The position numbers and the translations under genes were made by a program. The notes under the pieces are model-generated. The model did not search any database. It was not told the DNA's origin and saw only the letters and a program-made list of their open reading frames with translations. Positions 31,160-41,467 of a stretch of 42,455 nt of DNA are shown here, piece after piece; the first letter of the stretch is position 1; each line of letters opens with the position of its first letter. Source of the stretch: Mnemiopsis leidyi (lineage: Eukaryota; Ctenophora; Tentaculata; Lobata; Bolinopsidae); the NCBI GenBank assembly GCA_000226015.1, contig JH153500.1, positions 199,348-241,802 on the forward strand, read 5' to 3'.

Positions 31160-31516
31160 GACAACAACTGGGGGGTAAGTTTAGTTAGACTGAACGTTAA
31201 GTCATTATATTGCGGCCTTGACAAGACCTAAAAGGGGTTGAGTATTTCACTAACAACCTTCAACGACATGACAATTTTTTGTTGATCATTAATTCAAATT
31301 CAGATTGCACAGCTCCTCCAAAATTTGCGTAAACAGGCCACCTCGAATAAACAAGCTAACTGAGAAATTCTTGTAGATAGTCCAACAACAAGGCGACATG
31401 TGCCGCCGAGTATACTCCGGCCTGCTGAAACATAAATCACTACACGTGCTTATATCACCACGTGCAATACAGCTCTCACACTGGTAACTACTTATAGCTC
31501 GGTTAACTCATGATAA

Positions 31517-31555
31517 CGTTAACCGGTGTTACCGTTGTCATGGCAACGGTTAACG
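31517..31555. promoter_or_regulatory. Nested inverted repeats upstream of the GPCR gene
   Basis: CGTTAACCG (31517-31525) is inverted at 31547-31555, and inside it ACCGTTG (31531-31537) is inverted at 31544-31550. The arms repeat the Myb-type core AACSG several times. The site lies about 360-400 bp upstream of the GPCR start codon. A promoter element is only inferred. Confidence 0.35.
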
Positions 31556-31759
31556 AGGGGGTTAAATGTTTGTAGTCGGGTAAGATAATCGGACACGAAG
31601 GCAGCTGCCATCAACTACTTCAAAGTTCAAGACTGCACTATCTACTACCTACACACTCGATTGATAGATAATAGAAAGTGATAGTATTGATGTGGTTTGA
31701 GGTAGGGACAGACCGTTATGACCAACATTTAAGAATGAGCAAGTGTAACAAAACCCCTC

Positions 31760-32480
31760 CTAAAACATATCCCTTGTCACCTAGCCAACATCCACGCTCA
31801 TCTTGAGAGGTCACATGATATTACCCCGGACCAACTAGTAGGTCTCAAGTTTTACACAGTGGACATATCAGCCTTATATACGAACTTGTCTATTCAGTAT
31901 AGCATAGATGCTGTTATCATACTTGCAAAAGAACACCGGGAGGAGTTGGACACTTTTGGTATCACCCTGGTTGAATTACATAAGATCTTAGAGTTGCTTT
32001 TCGGCAACTCATATTTCACTTTTGACCAGAAACTTTACTGGCAAAGGGACGGACTCTTCATAGGTTGTAGTCCTAGCCCGGGTGCGGCTACTATAGCAGT
32101 ATATAGGATGGAGAGAAACAGCATTTATACGGACATACATTAATATTTGAACAGAATTGTACATACATATTACTGTAGATACGTTGATGATAACAGTTCA
32201 TTAGCTCCAGATGAAGATACAGCTAAGCAGATATGTGATCAGATAAGTGCTCAAGACTCTAGAGGCAGAATACAATGGGAGATCGACTTTCCTCAGCAGA
32301 ACCAGTTTGTACCTTTTCTGGATACGGAAACTAAGATCGAAGCTGAGGAGGGGACCTTATTCAGGTCCTCATTTCGAGCAAGCTCGGTGTGTGCACTGAT
32401 TTGTAACTCATCTAGACAATGCAGAGGTTGTCGGATCATACCCGACTCGGCGCGGTGCCGGTCCATGAATCTTCTAAATT
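31760..32480 (+). pseudogene. Decayed Penelope-like retroelement reverse transcriptase fragment
   Basis: Two frames carry successive reverse-transcriptase blocks. The first, about 31790-32142, has DISALYTNL (compare SLYTNI of Penelope-like elements), a YWQRDGL block and GCSPSPGA; it ends at TAA. The second, 32147-32482, has the catalytic core RYVDD and a later FLDTETKI block. The frame break near 32142-32147 and a second loss of similarity after about 32365 mean it cannot make an active enzyme. The GIY-YIG endonuclease end is not seen. It lies between the GPCR and the first recognised ABCG exon, perhaps in an ABCG intron. Confidence 0.75.
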
Positions 32481-32787
32481 GACTATCAGTGGAAATCGTG
32501 TCCATTCAAATATCTGCTCCGTACACATCATGTAGCTTGGTTGATCCTTCGGCCCACCCACAACACATCTTCAGATATTACCAGTTTTTTACTAATATAA
32601 ACTTTGTGTAGACTGAAGATGATGTCGTACATCGAAATTTATTAGAGGATAGTTTTCCTTGTCCAATCAACGAGTTGCACGCAGAGGTTAAAGAAAATTT
32701 TCCTTACTTAGCACCTTTAACGGGACGGAGACGGACCTGCAGTTCGACATAATCACGTGACATGACAAAGTCTAATAGACAAATAGA

Positions 32788-35700
32788 CGACAAAAACAAC
32801 TAAAAGATGACAAACCACCCTCAGAGATAACGCTAGAGTGGGGAGATTTGGACGTGTTTGTACCCGCCACAACTAGGTGTTTTGGGAGGAAGTTACTGCA
32901 GGAAGAACACTACATCTTATCAGGTATCAAAATTTTTTATTGCTCAGAACTGTCTTTTTAAAAATAAGGAATCCAAAACAAATTTATTGCACTTAGTTTT
33001 CAAGTCCTAAACCTACGTTTTCACCCCGTTCTATAATCTTATGAGAAGGATTATTAGAAGAGATGAATGATCGAATTGGGAACAGCTGTTCCGTAATACA
33101 ACACAAACTCAAATAAGAATATTGCACGTTGCAAAGTGGTAGAGAAACTTTACTCAAATGACAATACAGCACGTAGACAAACTTAACTTACAATATAGCA
33201 CGTGGAGAAACTAAACTAACAATATAGCATGCGGACAAACTTAAGTCACAATATAGCACGTGGAGAAACTAAACTAACAATATAGCACGTGGAGAAACTA
33301 AACTAACAATATAGCATGCGGACAAATTTAACACACAATATAGCACGTGGAGAAACTAAACTATATATAGCACGCGGACAAACTTAAGTCACAATATAGC
33401 ACGTAGAGAAACTAAACTATAAACAATATAGCACGGGGCCAAGACAAATTTAACTCACAATATAGCACGTGGAGAAACTAAACTAATAATATAGCACGTG
33501 GACAAACTTAAGTCACAATATAGCACGTGGGGAAACTAAACTCACCGCATGGCAGGAGTACGTGGAAGTGTAGCTACCGGAACTCTAGTTGGCATAATGG
33601 GAGAGAGCGGGAGTGGGAAAACAACACTGCTACAGACACTGTCCAAACAGTTGCCTTCGTCTCTTACTGCTTTGGGTAAGATAAGTGTTACTTTCTACTT
33701 ATGTCTCAGCATAGAGAGTTCTATATTGGAGATTTGTGGAGATATTGGTAAAAAGTCGAAATTGGGCATAGGGAATTAGGGAGAGCTTATTACTTTATTA
33801 CGAGTATGATTTCTAATAATTGTGACAAAGTCAAATTGCTGAAAACACAGTTTGCTCAGACAGCGTCTATGTAGCTTGTAGTTTGTAATCTACAGTCTAC
33901 ACCACGTTAACAATAATCTACACTAATTAAATAATCTACACTACATCTAACAATTCTAACCTGCAGGTTCTATAACACTAAACAAAGTGGAGGTGGGACC
34001 CAGACTCCCGCCTTCCTGCACCTTCGTACCTCAGTTTGACGAGTTTCCGCCTTGTCTCACGGTCACTGAACATCTCCACTTCCAGGCAGCTCTCAGACTG
34101 GAACCTGCTTACACCCAACTTGCTAAGGAGGGGAAGGTATCAAGTTTTGTATTGTTTATGTATTGAGTTCTTGTTTTGTAGATTATATCTACATTATACA
34201 TGATACGTCTACAATATAAATCAATATTATACATGATTCATCTACATTAAACATGATACATCTAAATTATACATAAACAACGTATTAATGTATTTCGCTA
34301 AGTATACTCTAACCTTGTTTATCATTAATCGTACATAGAGCATAGGTTAATGAACGTGGTTTTAGAAAGATCTACAAAATTGAAATCTTGAAGATCAGAA
34401 AATTCCAAATTGATATTGTTATCCACTCAAATAGCAGTTCAGCAATTCACGCGCACTAATGACAGGTATCGAACATTCTAGAAGAACTGAATCTGAACAA
34501 AGTGAGATATTCCCGCATAGGTTCAACTAAAGAAACACGCGGTATCAGCGGAGGAGAGCTGAAGAGACTCTCTGTAGCTCAGGAACTTCTGGTAGATCCG
34601 TCCCTCGTCATCCTGGATGAACCTACTTCAGGTTTATAGGAAGTAGGAGGAGGAGAAGAGAAGAAGTTGGAGTTAGGTGGCGGCACTGTCACACTATACG
34701 TAACTTGTTGTCGACATTCTGCACGAAACTTTTGTTACATTTTTTGCTGCCACACTTAAGTAAGAGAAAATTTAGTCAAGATGGCACAAAAAAACAATTT
34801 CCCACAGGTTTAGACACGTTTATGTCAGAACAGCTGATAAACAGTCTGAAACACCTAACTCTCAAGGGCAGATCTGTTCTCTGTACAATCCACCAACCCT
34901 CCGCTGAAACCTTTGCACTGTTCGACAAGGTGTTGTTGATGAAGCGAGGTCACGTGGTCTACGAGGGGCAGCCTGGTGACGTCATGACCTCACTGTTATC
35001 TGTAGGAGCAGCTCCTCCAACTGATAAGAACATAAATCCTGCTGACTATCTGCTGTACTCGTTGTGTACCGAGTCTGATGACGTCATCAATTCCCTTCAG
35101 AGGTGGGGGTCTGTAATTTTCTTAATCCAGAGAGCGGAAACAGAAAACTAGGAATCTAGGGTCAGTAGGGGAAAAAAGACTTATCATTATTGAAATTGGC
35201 TCAATTCTTATAATTTGACTTCAATATAACAAGCCCTAAGACAGGACGTACATAATACATGATACCAATTCCAGGACGAACTTAGCTGACTCCCTGAGTC
35301 ATACAGCAGTACCAGTATCCGGAGTAGAATACGTGATGCTCTCGAACAGTAAGTCTGACTCAAGACTATACTCAATCTGGCAGGAGATTCTAGTGCTCTG
35401 TCGGCGAGACGGACTGAACTATCTGAGAAACAGGAGACAGTTTGTTGGGAAGGGTATAGAGTTGACGGTTGTGCCGATATTGCTAGGACTTCTGTACTGG
35501 CAGCTTGATAATACGTTCCAGTTTGTCCAGTCCAAACTCGGTCTGATGTTTCTCATGCTGTTTTACTGGAACTATTCTTGTTACATATCTGTCATGCCTA
35601 TTGAACTGTTCGATAGGATCTCCTACAAGAGAGAGATCCGATCTTCAATGTACAGCCCTCTGTCCTGGATAATTTCCAAGTCACTGATTCGTGTTCCCTT

Positions 35701-36202
35701 CGAGACTCTCTACACAATCATATTTGTAACAGTGATATATTGGATGGCAGGACTAGACTCCAGTTTCCATGGTTACATAGTAACTTTACTGGCAGCCTGG
35801 CTCAGTGCTGAAAGTGCTGTTTCCTTTGGCTACCTCACATCGGTTATTTCCCCCTCCTTCAAAGTTGCCATGGCACTGCACATCCCTATCATTCTTCCTC
35901 TCTTTATCACAGCAGGTCTCTTTATAAACGCAGGCACTGTCCCCTGGTACTTGGTGTGGTGTCAGTGGATATCTTTCTACTACTACTCCTTCGAGATGAT
36001 GTGTTCGAGTCAGTTTACCGGCAGTGAACCTTTCCCGGGCTGTGAAGGGGGGAGGTGTCCGCTCAATAACGGGGAGGAAGTGCTGGATTCTCTGGCTTTC
36101 AGCTCTTCTCGTTTGTTGACTGTTGATATCCCCATGTTGTTTATTCTTATTGTTCTTTATCGGACATTGGCTCTGGTTGGCATTAAGGCGAGGTCAAAGT
36201 AA
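32788..36202 (+). CDS. ABCG-family (White-type) half ABC transporter, 5' exon not resolved
   Basis: Recognised exons: about 32788-32923 (left limit uncertain), 33556-33675, 33967-34136, 34466-34631, 34808-35102, 35275-36202. They encode about 604 residues in phase. ATP-binding motifs in order: Walker A GESGSGKTT, Q-loop VPQFDEFPP, signature ISGGELKR, Walker B LVILDEPTSGLD and H-loop TIHQPSAE. A membrane domain with six helices is encoded entirely by the last exon, with the ABCG re-entry segment FYYYSFEMM and a Cys-bearing final extracellular loop. ABCG proteins are nucleotide-binding-domain-first half transporters that dimerise to export sterols, pigment precursors or other lipophiles. No ATG is in frame before a stop in the first recognised exon, so the start lies in an upstream exon. 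The subfamily member is not assignable by eye. Confidence 0.92.
33164..33545 (+). repeat. Minisatellite of about 13 units (about 29 nt) in ABCG intron 1
   Basis: Two monomer types alternate: one around AGCACGTGGAGAAACTAAAC, the other around AGCATGCGGACAAACTTAAG, both joined by ACAATAT. Many type-1 units contain the E-box CACGTG and the branch-point-like ACTAAC. The array runs to within about 10 nt of the acceptor of the Walker A exon. Units differ at few sites, so the array is young or homogenised. Confidence 0.9.
34185..34275 (+). repeat. Degenerate repeats in ABCG intron 3
   Basis: Blocks like TCTACATTATACATGATAC recur about four times with substitutions between the third and fourth recognised exons of the transporter. 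Confidence 0.55.
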
Positions 36203-36357
36203 AACTGATTCGTTGTTTATGGACGATTGTCATGAAGTGAAGAATTGGACCGAACTTTTAATCAAGGTTGCCGGAGGTAGAGTCCACTCTGCAATACATT
36301 TGTTATTGACTCTATGTGATTTGATTGGTGAATACATTGATCAACTTAAAAAATATA

Positions 36358-36363
36358 AATAAA
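36358..36363 (+). terminator. Poly(A) signal AATAAA, ABCG gene
   Basis: Canonical AATAAA about 155 nt after the TAA stop of the ABCG transporter, the first such site downstream. Confidence 0.6.
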
Positions 36364-37826
36364 TATCAATTGGTTGTCAACATATCTTTAAATACACTTA
36401 CCATATTTGAATTCTTAGAACCACCACAGATAATTACCGTCCGGGCTTCAAATGAAACTTCCTTCACTTGTCAATCGTGGCAACTTGAATCCGAATACAA
36501 GACGCCGTAATTAAGGAAACTTAAGGAAACTCTCAAACGCCACTGCAGCGCTCGATTCAAAAATTGAATATTTATCATTCTCGCCGACATAAACATAAAA
36601 TTTGAAATCGCGCCGCGCGTACCCGGCCTGCACATTCCTTGATTATTTGTCGCGGTGAAAGCTTTTTTAATCTAAATTTTAATAACACATCACGTTTTAT
36701 GAAATCGCGTAAAATTCAAATGACATCTATATTTGCTAAACTATATTCGGACAGGTTTGGCGACCTCCGACAACTCCGAATTTGGAGCCGCGCGCGCACG
36801 TTCGGGTTTATATACTGTACGGGCTATACTATACTAAATCTGATTATGCAATTTAATATAAAAACACGTTATGTCATGATACTAAAAACATTAATCATTT
36901 CAACATTTTAGTTTCATGTAACAATGTTTAAAATTTACATACTAATATGTGGAATCACGTGCTGCGCGCGCGTATGGCGTAGGACCTTAACCAATAACCT
37001 TATCTTAAGATTATTGTTGCATCAAAATCGAGCGCTCGCTACTGCGATATTATATTACTGATTCAGCTGGGTCAAAACTTAAATTAAAAGCGATCGTACC
37101 ATTGAAAAGTTTCTCAACGGAAGTCTGTTCTGATGAATCTGATTTTTCCGTAAGTTATTCAATGTGGTTTACTTAATATCTTGCAATTATTGCTAGTTTC
37201 TGTAAGCTTAAGTCAAACGATAAGTTTGGTAAAATGCGAACTGCGAAATATCCACTGGACTGTATATTGTATTTTTGATTTATTTTTATTAACGTCTCGT
37301 ATTAGCCATTGTTTTGTGCATACTCTGCAGTGTTTCAAACTGTGTTTAAACGTTTATCCGATTCGATTAAGTCAACAAAATTCGTCATATCAGAACCAAG
37401 ACGTTGAAGCTCTTAGCAAATTATATTTCGATGGATCAGGATGCTCTTTTAAATAATTACCTTAGCAACTTTCATTGCATCATAATGCCCAAGAGAGCAG
37501 TGCGATAATTAACTGCAGTCTGCTGAAGAAGGCAGAATTACATGCTCATGAAAATACTCAAGACTTACTGACATTGGTTGAGATACAGAAGACTACGAAT
37601 AGCGTACTGTGATCGTAGCGACCCATATGTCAAATCAAACCATAGAACCATCTTTAAGGAGGCATCTCATCAGTGGTCGCAACCAGCGGCGTAACAATGC
37701 TCCGGCAGCCTCGGCTACGCCAGGGGGCGCCGTAATAAGAGGGCGCCAAATCGTCATAAAAATATGGGACAATTTTGCAAGATTAACTGCGCGGCTAGCA
37801 AAATCGCGTTTTTGGTATAATAACTT

Positions 37827-38313
37827 CACTATTTATTTAGATTTTTTGGCCATTTTTTCACAAATAGCTCCCAGTAAGCCCTTACACTAGGGGCGCCATT
37901 GGGGGGTGCCTTTGTGCCGCCGAGGGGCACCATATTGGCTACAGCTACAACGTTACGACACTGGGCGCAACTCCAAACTCGGATTTTGAACTGGAATTCC
38001 TGTGGTTTCCAGGCGAACAGACCGAGGTTACCCAATCCCATCTTTTTAAATTTAATCGCAAGAAGCACCCATTCTGACTATTCTTGGACACTGTTTATTT
38101 CATTTAGGGTTAATACTTCCTTGTATCTTCCCAGAATATGCTTGGAGGTGTTGTTTATTCATTTTGGCATGACATATTTATTGGTTGTCCTTGTGTCAGA
38201 CATGAAAGCAAATTTAAAAAACTTCCCGACAATTCACATCCTTTATAAACCTCACTATTTATATAAGCTTTTTTGCCATTTTTTCATAAATTGCTTCAAC
38301 CAGAGGTGCCATA
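37827..38313 (+). repeat. Pair of direct repeats (about 60-70 nt) bounding a possible mobile-element remnant
   Basis: The block CACTATTTAT, a TTTTTTG(G)CCATTTTTTCA core, and an ending in G-rich GGCGCC or GGTGCC occurs at 37827-37900 and again at 38253-38313, about 426 nt apart. The copies differ by substitutions and small gaps. They could be parts of two tandem insertions of one element or a duplicated end. Confidence 0.5.
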
Positions 38314-38352
38314 TACAATATGCATATATGGGGGCGAGGTTTTTTTGCCAAT

Positions 38353-38379
38353 GGGGGGGGGGGGGGGGGGGGAGGGGGG
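38353..38379 (+). repeat. Poly(G) tract (20 G, A, 6 G)
   Basis: An uninterrupted run of 20 G is followed by A and 6 G, just downstream of the second direct repeat. It could form a G-quadruplex. Its length may be unreliable because homopolymers this long are error-prone in sequencing. Confidence 0.9.
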
Positions 38380-38741
38380 CTTAGCAACTGTTTTATCGCA
38401 TTGTCTATATTTTTCCTGCTATATTTATATTTTTGCTATATTTATAGCTATATGCTATATTTTCGACTATTAGTAGTCAATGATACGACTTAGGCTATAA
38501 TGAAAAGTAAAAGATTATCAATATACATCAAGATGGTCGCCAGGACTTGGGACCTGGTTTTTTTTATTGCAGATTAGAAAAAAAATCGTTTAACTTGAAA
38601 ACTTGTTTAACTTGAACTGCAAGTAACATTTGCTTAAAATTTGTGTGATCAGTTTCAATTATGCTCTTTATATGTAAAAGTTAAAAGTAGCAATAATTAA
38701 GCTTAGAATAGTTCATTGTAAATTATCCCTCTTTAGCCACC

Positions 38742-39088
38742 ATGCCGTTATTACAACGGGTGGTTCAGCCTGTGGATATCGTCAGGATGCCACTAGACAA
38801 ACATCTGAAGGTAAGTGATAATATGGCTAGAATTAAATTTGCAATATTAATCGTTTTCAGGTGTTTTTAATTACCTTAATCATTTTAATTGTTTCATATT
38901 TACATGAAAATGACATTTTGTAAATATAGTTACAAGAAGTTTCTAAAATTTAGATTTAAACACGACATATTGTTCAGGGAAACGACGAGCTACAACATGT
39001 CAACATGAATGCACTGGTAGGGATCATCCGCCAACTCGCTTCTCTTTCTGCTCATGCTGAAACTCTTTTTGCAGACCTGTTTAACGAG
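38742..39088 (+). CDS. WASF: WASF/WAVE N-terminus (WAVE homology domain), first two coding exons
   Basis: Exon 38742-38810 starts in a strong context (GCCACCATG) and encodes 23 residues beginning MPLLQRVVQPVDIVR. Exon 38978-39088 encodes 37 residues containing ALVGIIRQLASLSAHAETLF and DLFNE. Both are phase 0. This matches the start of WAVE proteins (MPLVxR...; IIRQLSSLSKxAEDxFxELFNE), the helical segment that binds ABI and BRK1 in the WAVE regulatory complex, which activates Arp2/3 at the leading edge. The proline-rich and VCA regions would lie beyond the window. A T-rich acceptor-like site (CCCTCTTTAG) ends 3-4 nt before the Kozak block, so a 5' UTR intron or trans-splice site may abut the start. 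Confidence 0.85.
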
Positions 39089-40368
39089 GTGTGTAACGTG
39101 TCCTTTATCAAACCTCTTCCATGAAAATCTAATATCTGATCAATCATTTAAGTAGTCTACACAGAGGCATATGGTTGTCACCTACTATCAAGTATGGAGA
39201 TCTGTCAAATCTGAGATTGTTTGTTTTTTCTTGGGGAACTGCTTTGAGGTGTCTTTATTTTACTACCTACATAAGTCTAATCAAAACATGTAATCACGGG
39301 AATATGTGTGGTATAGATTAGTAAATTATGAGAGCAAACATTGCATACAAAACATCAAACACTAACAAGAAAAAGAATGTCATGTATTAAGCGTTGCTGT
39401 ACACTATGCTTGTAGGTTGATATCTGATATCATGTAGCTTCAAGCTTGCCAGTACTCACCTTCAACATTCAGTATATTTCCCCAGCTTTCCGGAGTTACC
39501 CCTTCTTTTGTTCATTTGCAAAGTTTCGTTATTGCCTGAGTCTCTAAGTCACCTTTAGTTCATGATAAGTTTTAAATCATATTAAAAATTTGGATCTGAG
39601 TTGCATTTATTGATGATTATTGATGTGTAGGAAATGCAATAAACTACTGATGTTGTATATCTAGATGATGCCTAATACACAGAATTCCAGTGTAAATTTA
39701 CTGTAAGTCAAAACATAAAAACATAATATGGAATAACAATATATGCATTAAAGATTTAAATTAACACTGTCAATAATAAATAGACTGTTTCCTTAGTTTA
39801 TTATACTCTCAATTAAGTCTGATAAGTACAGCTTGTCTTCTATTGAGCTATTAGCAGATTTTGTCGCCTCTGTTTATTTACAGTTAATTCAAACATGGCC
39901 ATAGTTTATTCTACGTTGTTCAAATGTATTGCTTTCGTACATAGTTGAGTCTATGTCAATCAAACACAGTCATCGTTTATTCTCTCATCCTATAAGTCGT
40001 ATCATTGACTACTAATACTTAAAATACTGTGGGACGCGTTTACAGTTCTATTTCATTATTTTAAACCAAACAAGTGTTTACCAACAAATCGGAAAATAAA
40101 TAAAAATTTTGCTCCAACCATGTTGCGTTTTCAATGATTGTCAATTTTGTTAATAATAGTAGTCATCACATTTTTGAATGTATTCATGGTGGGTGTAGCG
40201 TGTTTACCTGTCGAATTACACTACACGTACGCCTGTTACGATAAAATAAATCTGGGACGATCTTTGTACCAGATATGATGTGAATATAATGATTTAACCA
40301 GAAAATATTTATAAAATAGATATTTATTAGTAAGTATAAGTTTCAGTAGTGTGCGCCCCCAATGCCAT

Positions 40369-40448
40369 ATTGAAATAAGAATGTATTGAAATAAGAATGT
40401 ATTGAAATAAGAATGTATTGAAATAAGAATGTATTGAAATAAGAATGT
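40369..40448 (+). repeat. Five exact copies of a 16-nt repeat
   Basis: ATTGAAATAAGAATGT is repeated five times without a mismatch from 40369 to 40448. Perfect identity indicates recent slippage expansion, so copy number is likely polymorphic. Confidence 0.95.
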
Positions 40449-40853
40449 ATGACCTACTATGACCAACATAGGGATGCAATCATAAGAAGTTCAGTGTAAT
40501 TTTCTATTCTCTGTACCGTTGAAGAGAACGACTGATGACTTTGGTACTGGCATTTCGCCTCAAAAGTGTCTAACAAAAGTAAAACCTTTGTTATTACTTA
40601 ACCAGCCATTATGTTGGAATTATTCTCGCTAATTTGAGGCAGGAAATCGTTGCTGTAATTCCAACTCTGTACATTTCACACATACTTTCGTCAAGCTCAA
40701 ACCTTCTTAGTGACCACGTTTTGTACACTTCCTTCTCCTTTGCTTCCTCTTCGTTTAGTCACCTGTGTGTAATGTTTCGCTTTCAACAATGTGTACGTTG
40801 TTGTGTTTAATTTGTCCGTTTTATTTACATTCAAACACTTAAATCTGAGACAA

Positions 40854-40877
40854 TAACTGAGTAAATTAACTCAGTTA
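40854..40877. other. 9-bp inverted repeat
   Basis: TAACTGAGT (40854-40862) is perfectly inverted at 40869-40877 with a 6-nt spacer, in the presumed WASF intron. Function unknown. Confidence 0.5.
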
Positions 40878-41450
40878 CTATAGTACCAGACGTTAACTTA
40901 GTAAACTTTAAATTTGATCATTTTGCAGGATGTGGAACAATTTTATATTTCATAATTTCTGATAGCAATGACAGAATTATTACCTTCTTCACCGAGTTGC
41001 TTGATGTACAGTTTTACACAGTGTTTACTTGTTTGAGATTCCCGTCTACACAACACCAGACCGAGTAATGAACTAATTACAGTTTCTCCAAGTCCAAGTC
41101 CGACACCTTTACAAACTGCATGTCTTGTTCTATCTTCCACACTGCTGGAATGTGTCCTGACTTTTACTGTTTTCCTTGTCTGTTTGTCTGTTTGTTCTTG
41201 TTACTGCTTACCGAGTAATAATGTCTCTGTGTTTTCTTGGTGTTCTTTTTGTAGTAATTTTTTTACATTCGACTGAAGTGTCCATAATTCACCTTTTTCG
41301 GTTAAGAGTTTCTTTGTGGTGTAAAATGTGTGCTTGTGGTTAATTTCTGTAGAATTTCATTCCTCACGTTTAAATTACACAATACCTACGCTTGTACTGT
41401 ATGGCTTGTGATTCTGTTTAAGTAAAACTTCTTGACGTATTATTTGTGAA

Positions 41451-41467
41451 GGACTAGTCACTAGTCC
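41451..41467. other. 17-nt palindrome
   Basis: GGACTAGTCACTAGTCC is self-complementary around its central base. It is isolated, with no flanking repeat seen. Confidence 0.5.

Larger units (their letters stand above)
36364..38741. other. Gene-poor stretch between ABCG and WASF with repeat remnants
   Basis: Short open frames here (for example 36639-36911, 37181-37456 and 37899-38384) show no domain and include low-complexity G runs. GCGCGC patches lie at 36600-37040. A block from about 37685 contains CAGCGGCGTAAC and GGGGGCGCC, which resembles ends of degenerate DNA transposons, but no matching inverted terminus was confirmed. A short frame at about 37506-37612 with charged helical residues could be a relic exon. 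Confidence 0.4.

Noticed and set aside
33164-33545. CRISPR-like array
   Set aside because: Units are contiguous with no unique spacers, in a eukaryotic intron. It is a minisatellite.
35333-36362. A separate membrane protein gene
   Set aside because: It is the last exon of the ABCG transporter, joined in phase to the nucleotide-binding exons; the overlapping frame 36123-36362 is a shadow plus 3' UTR.
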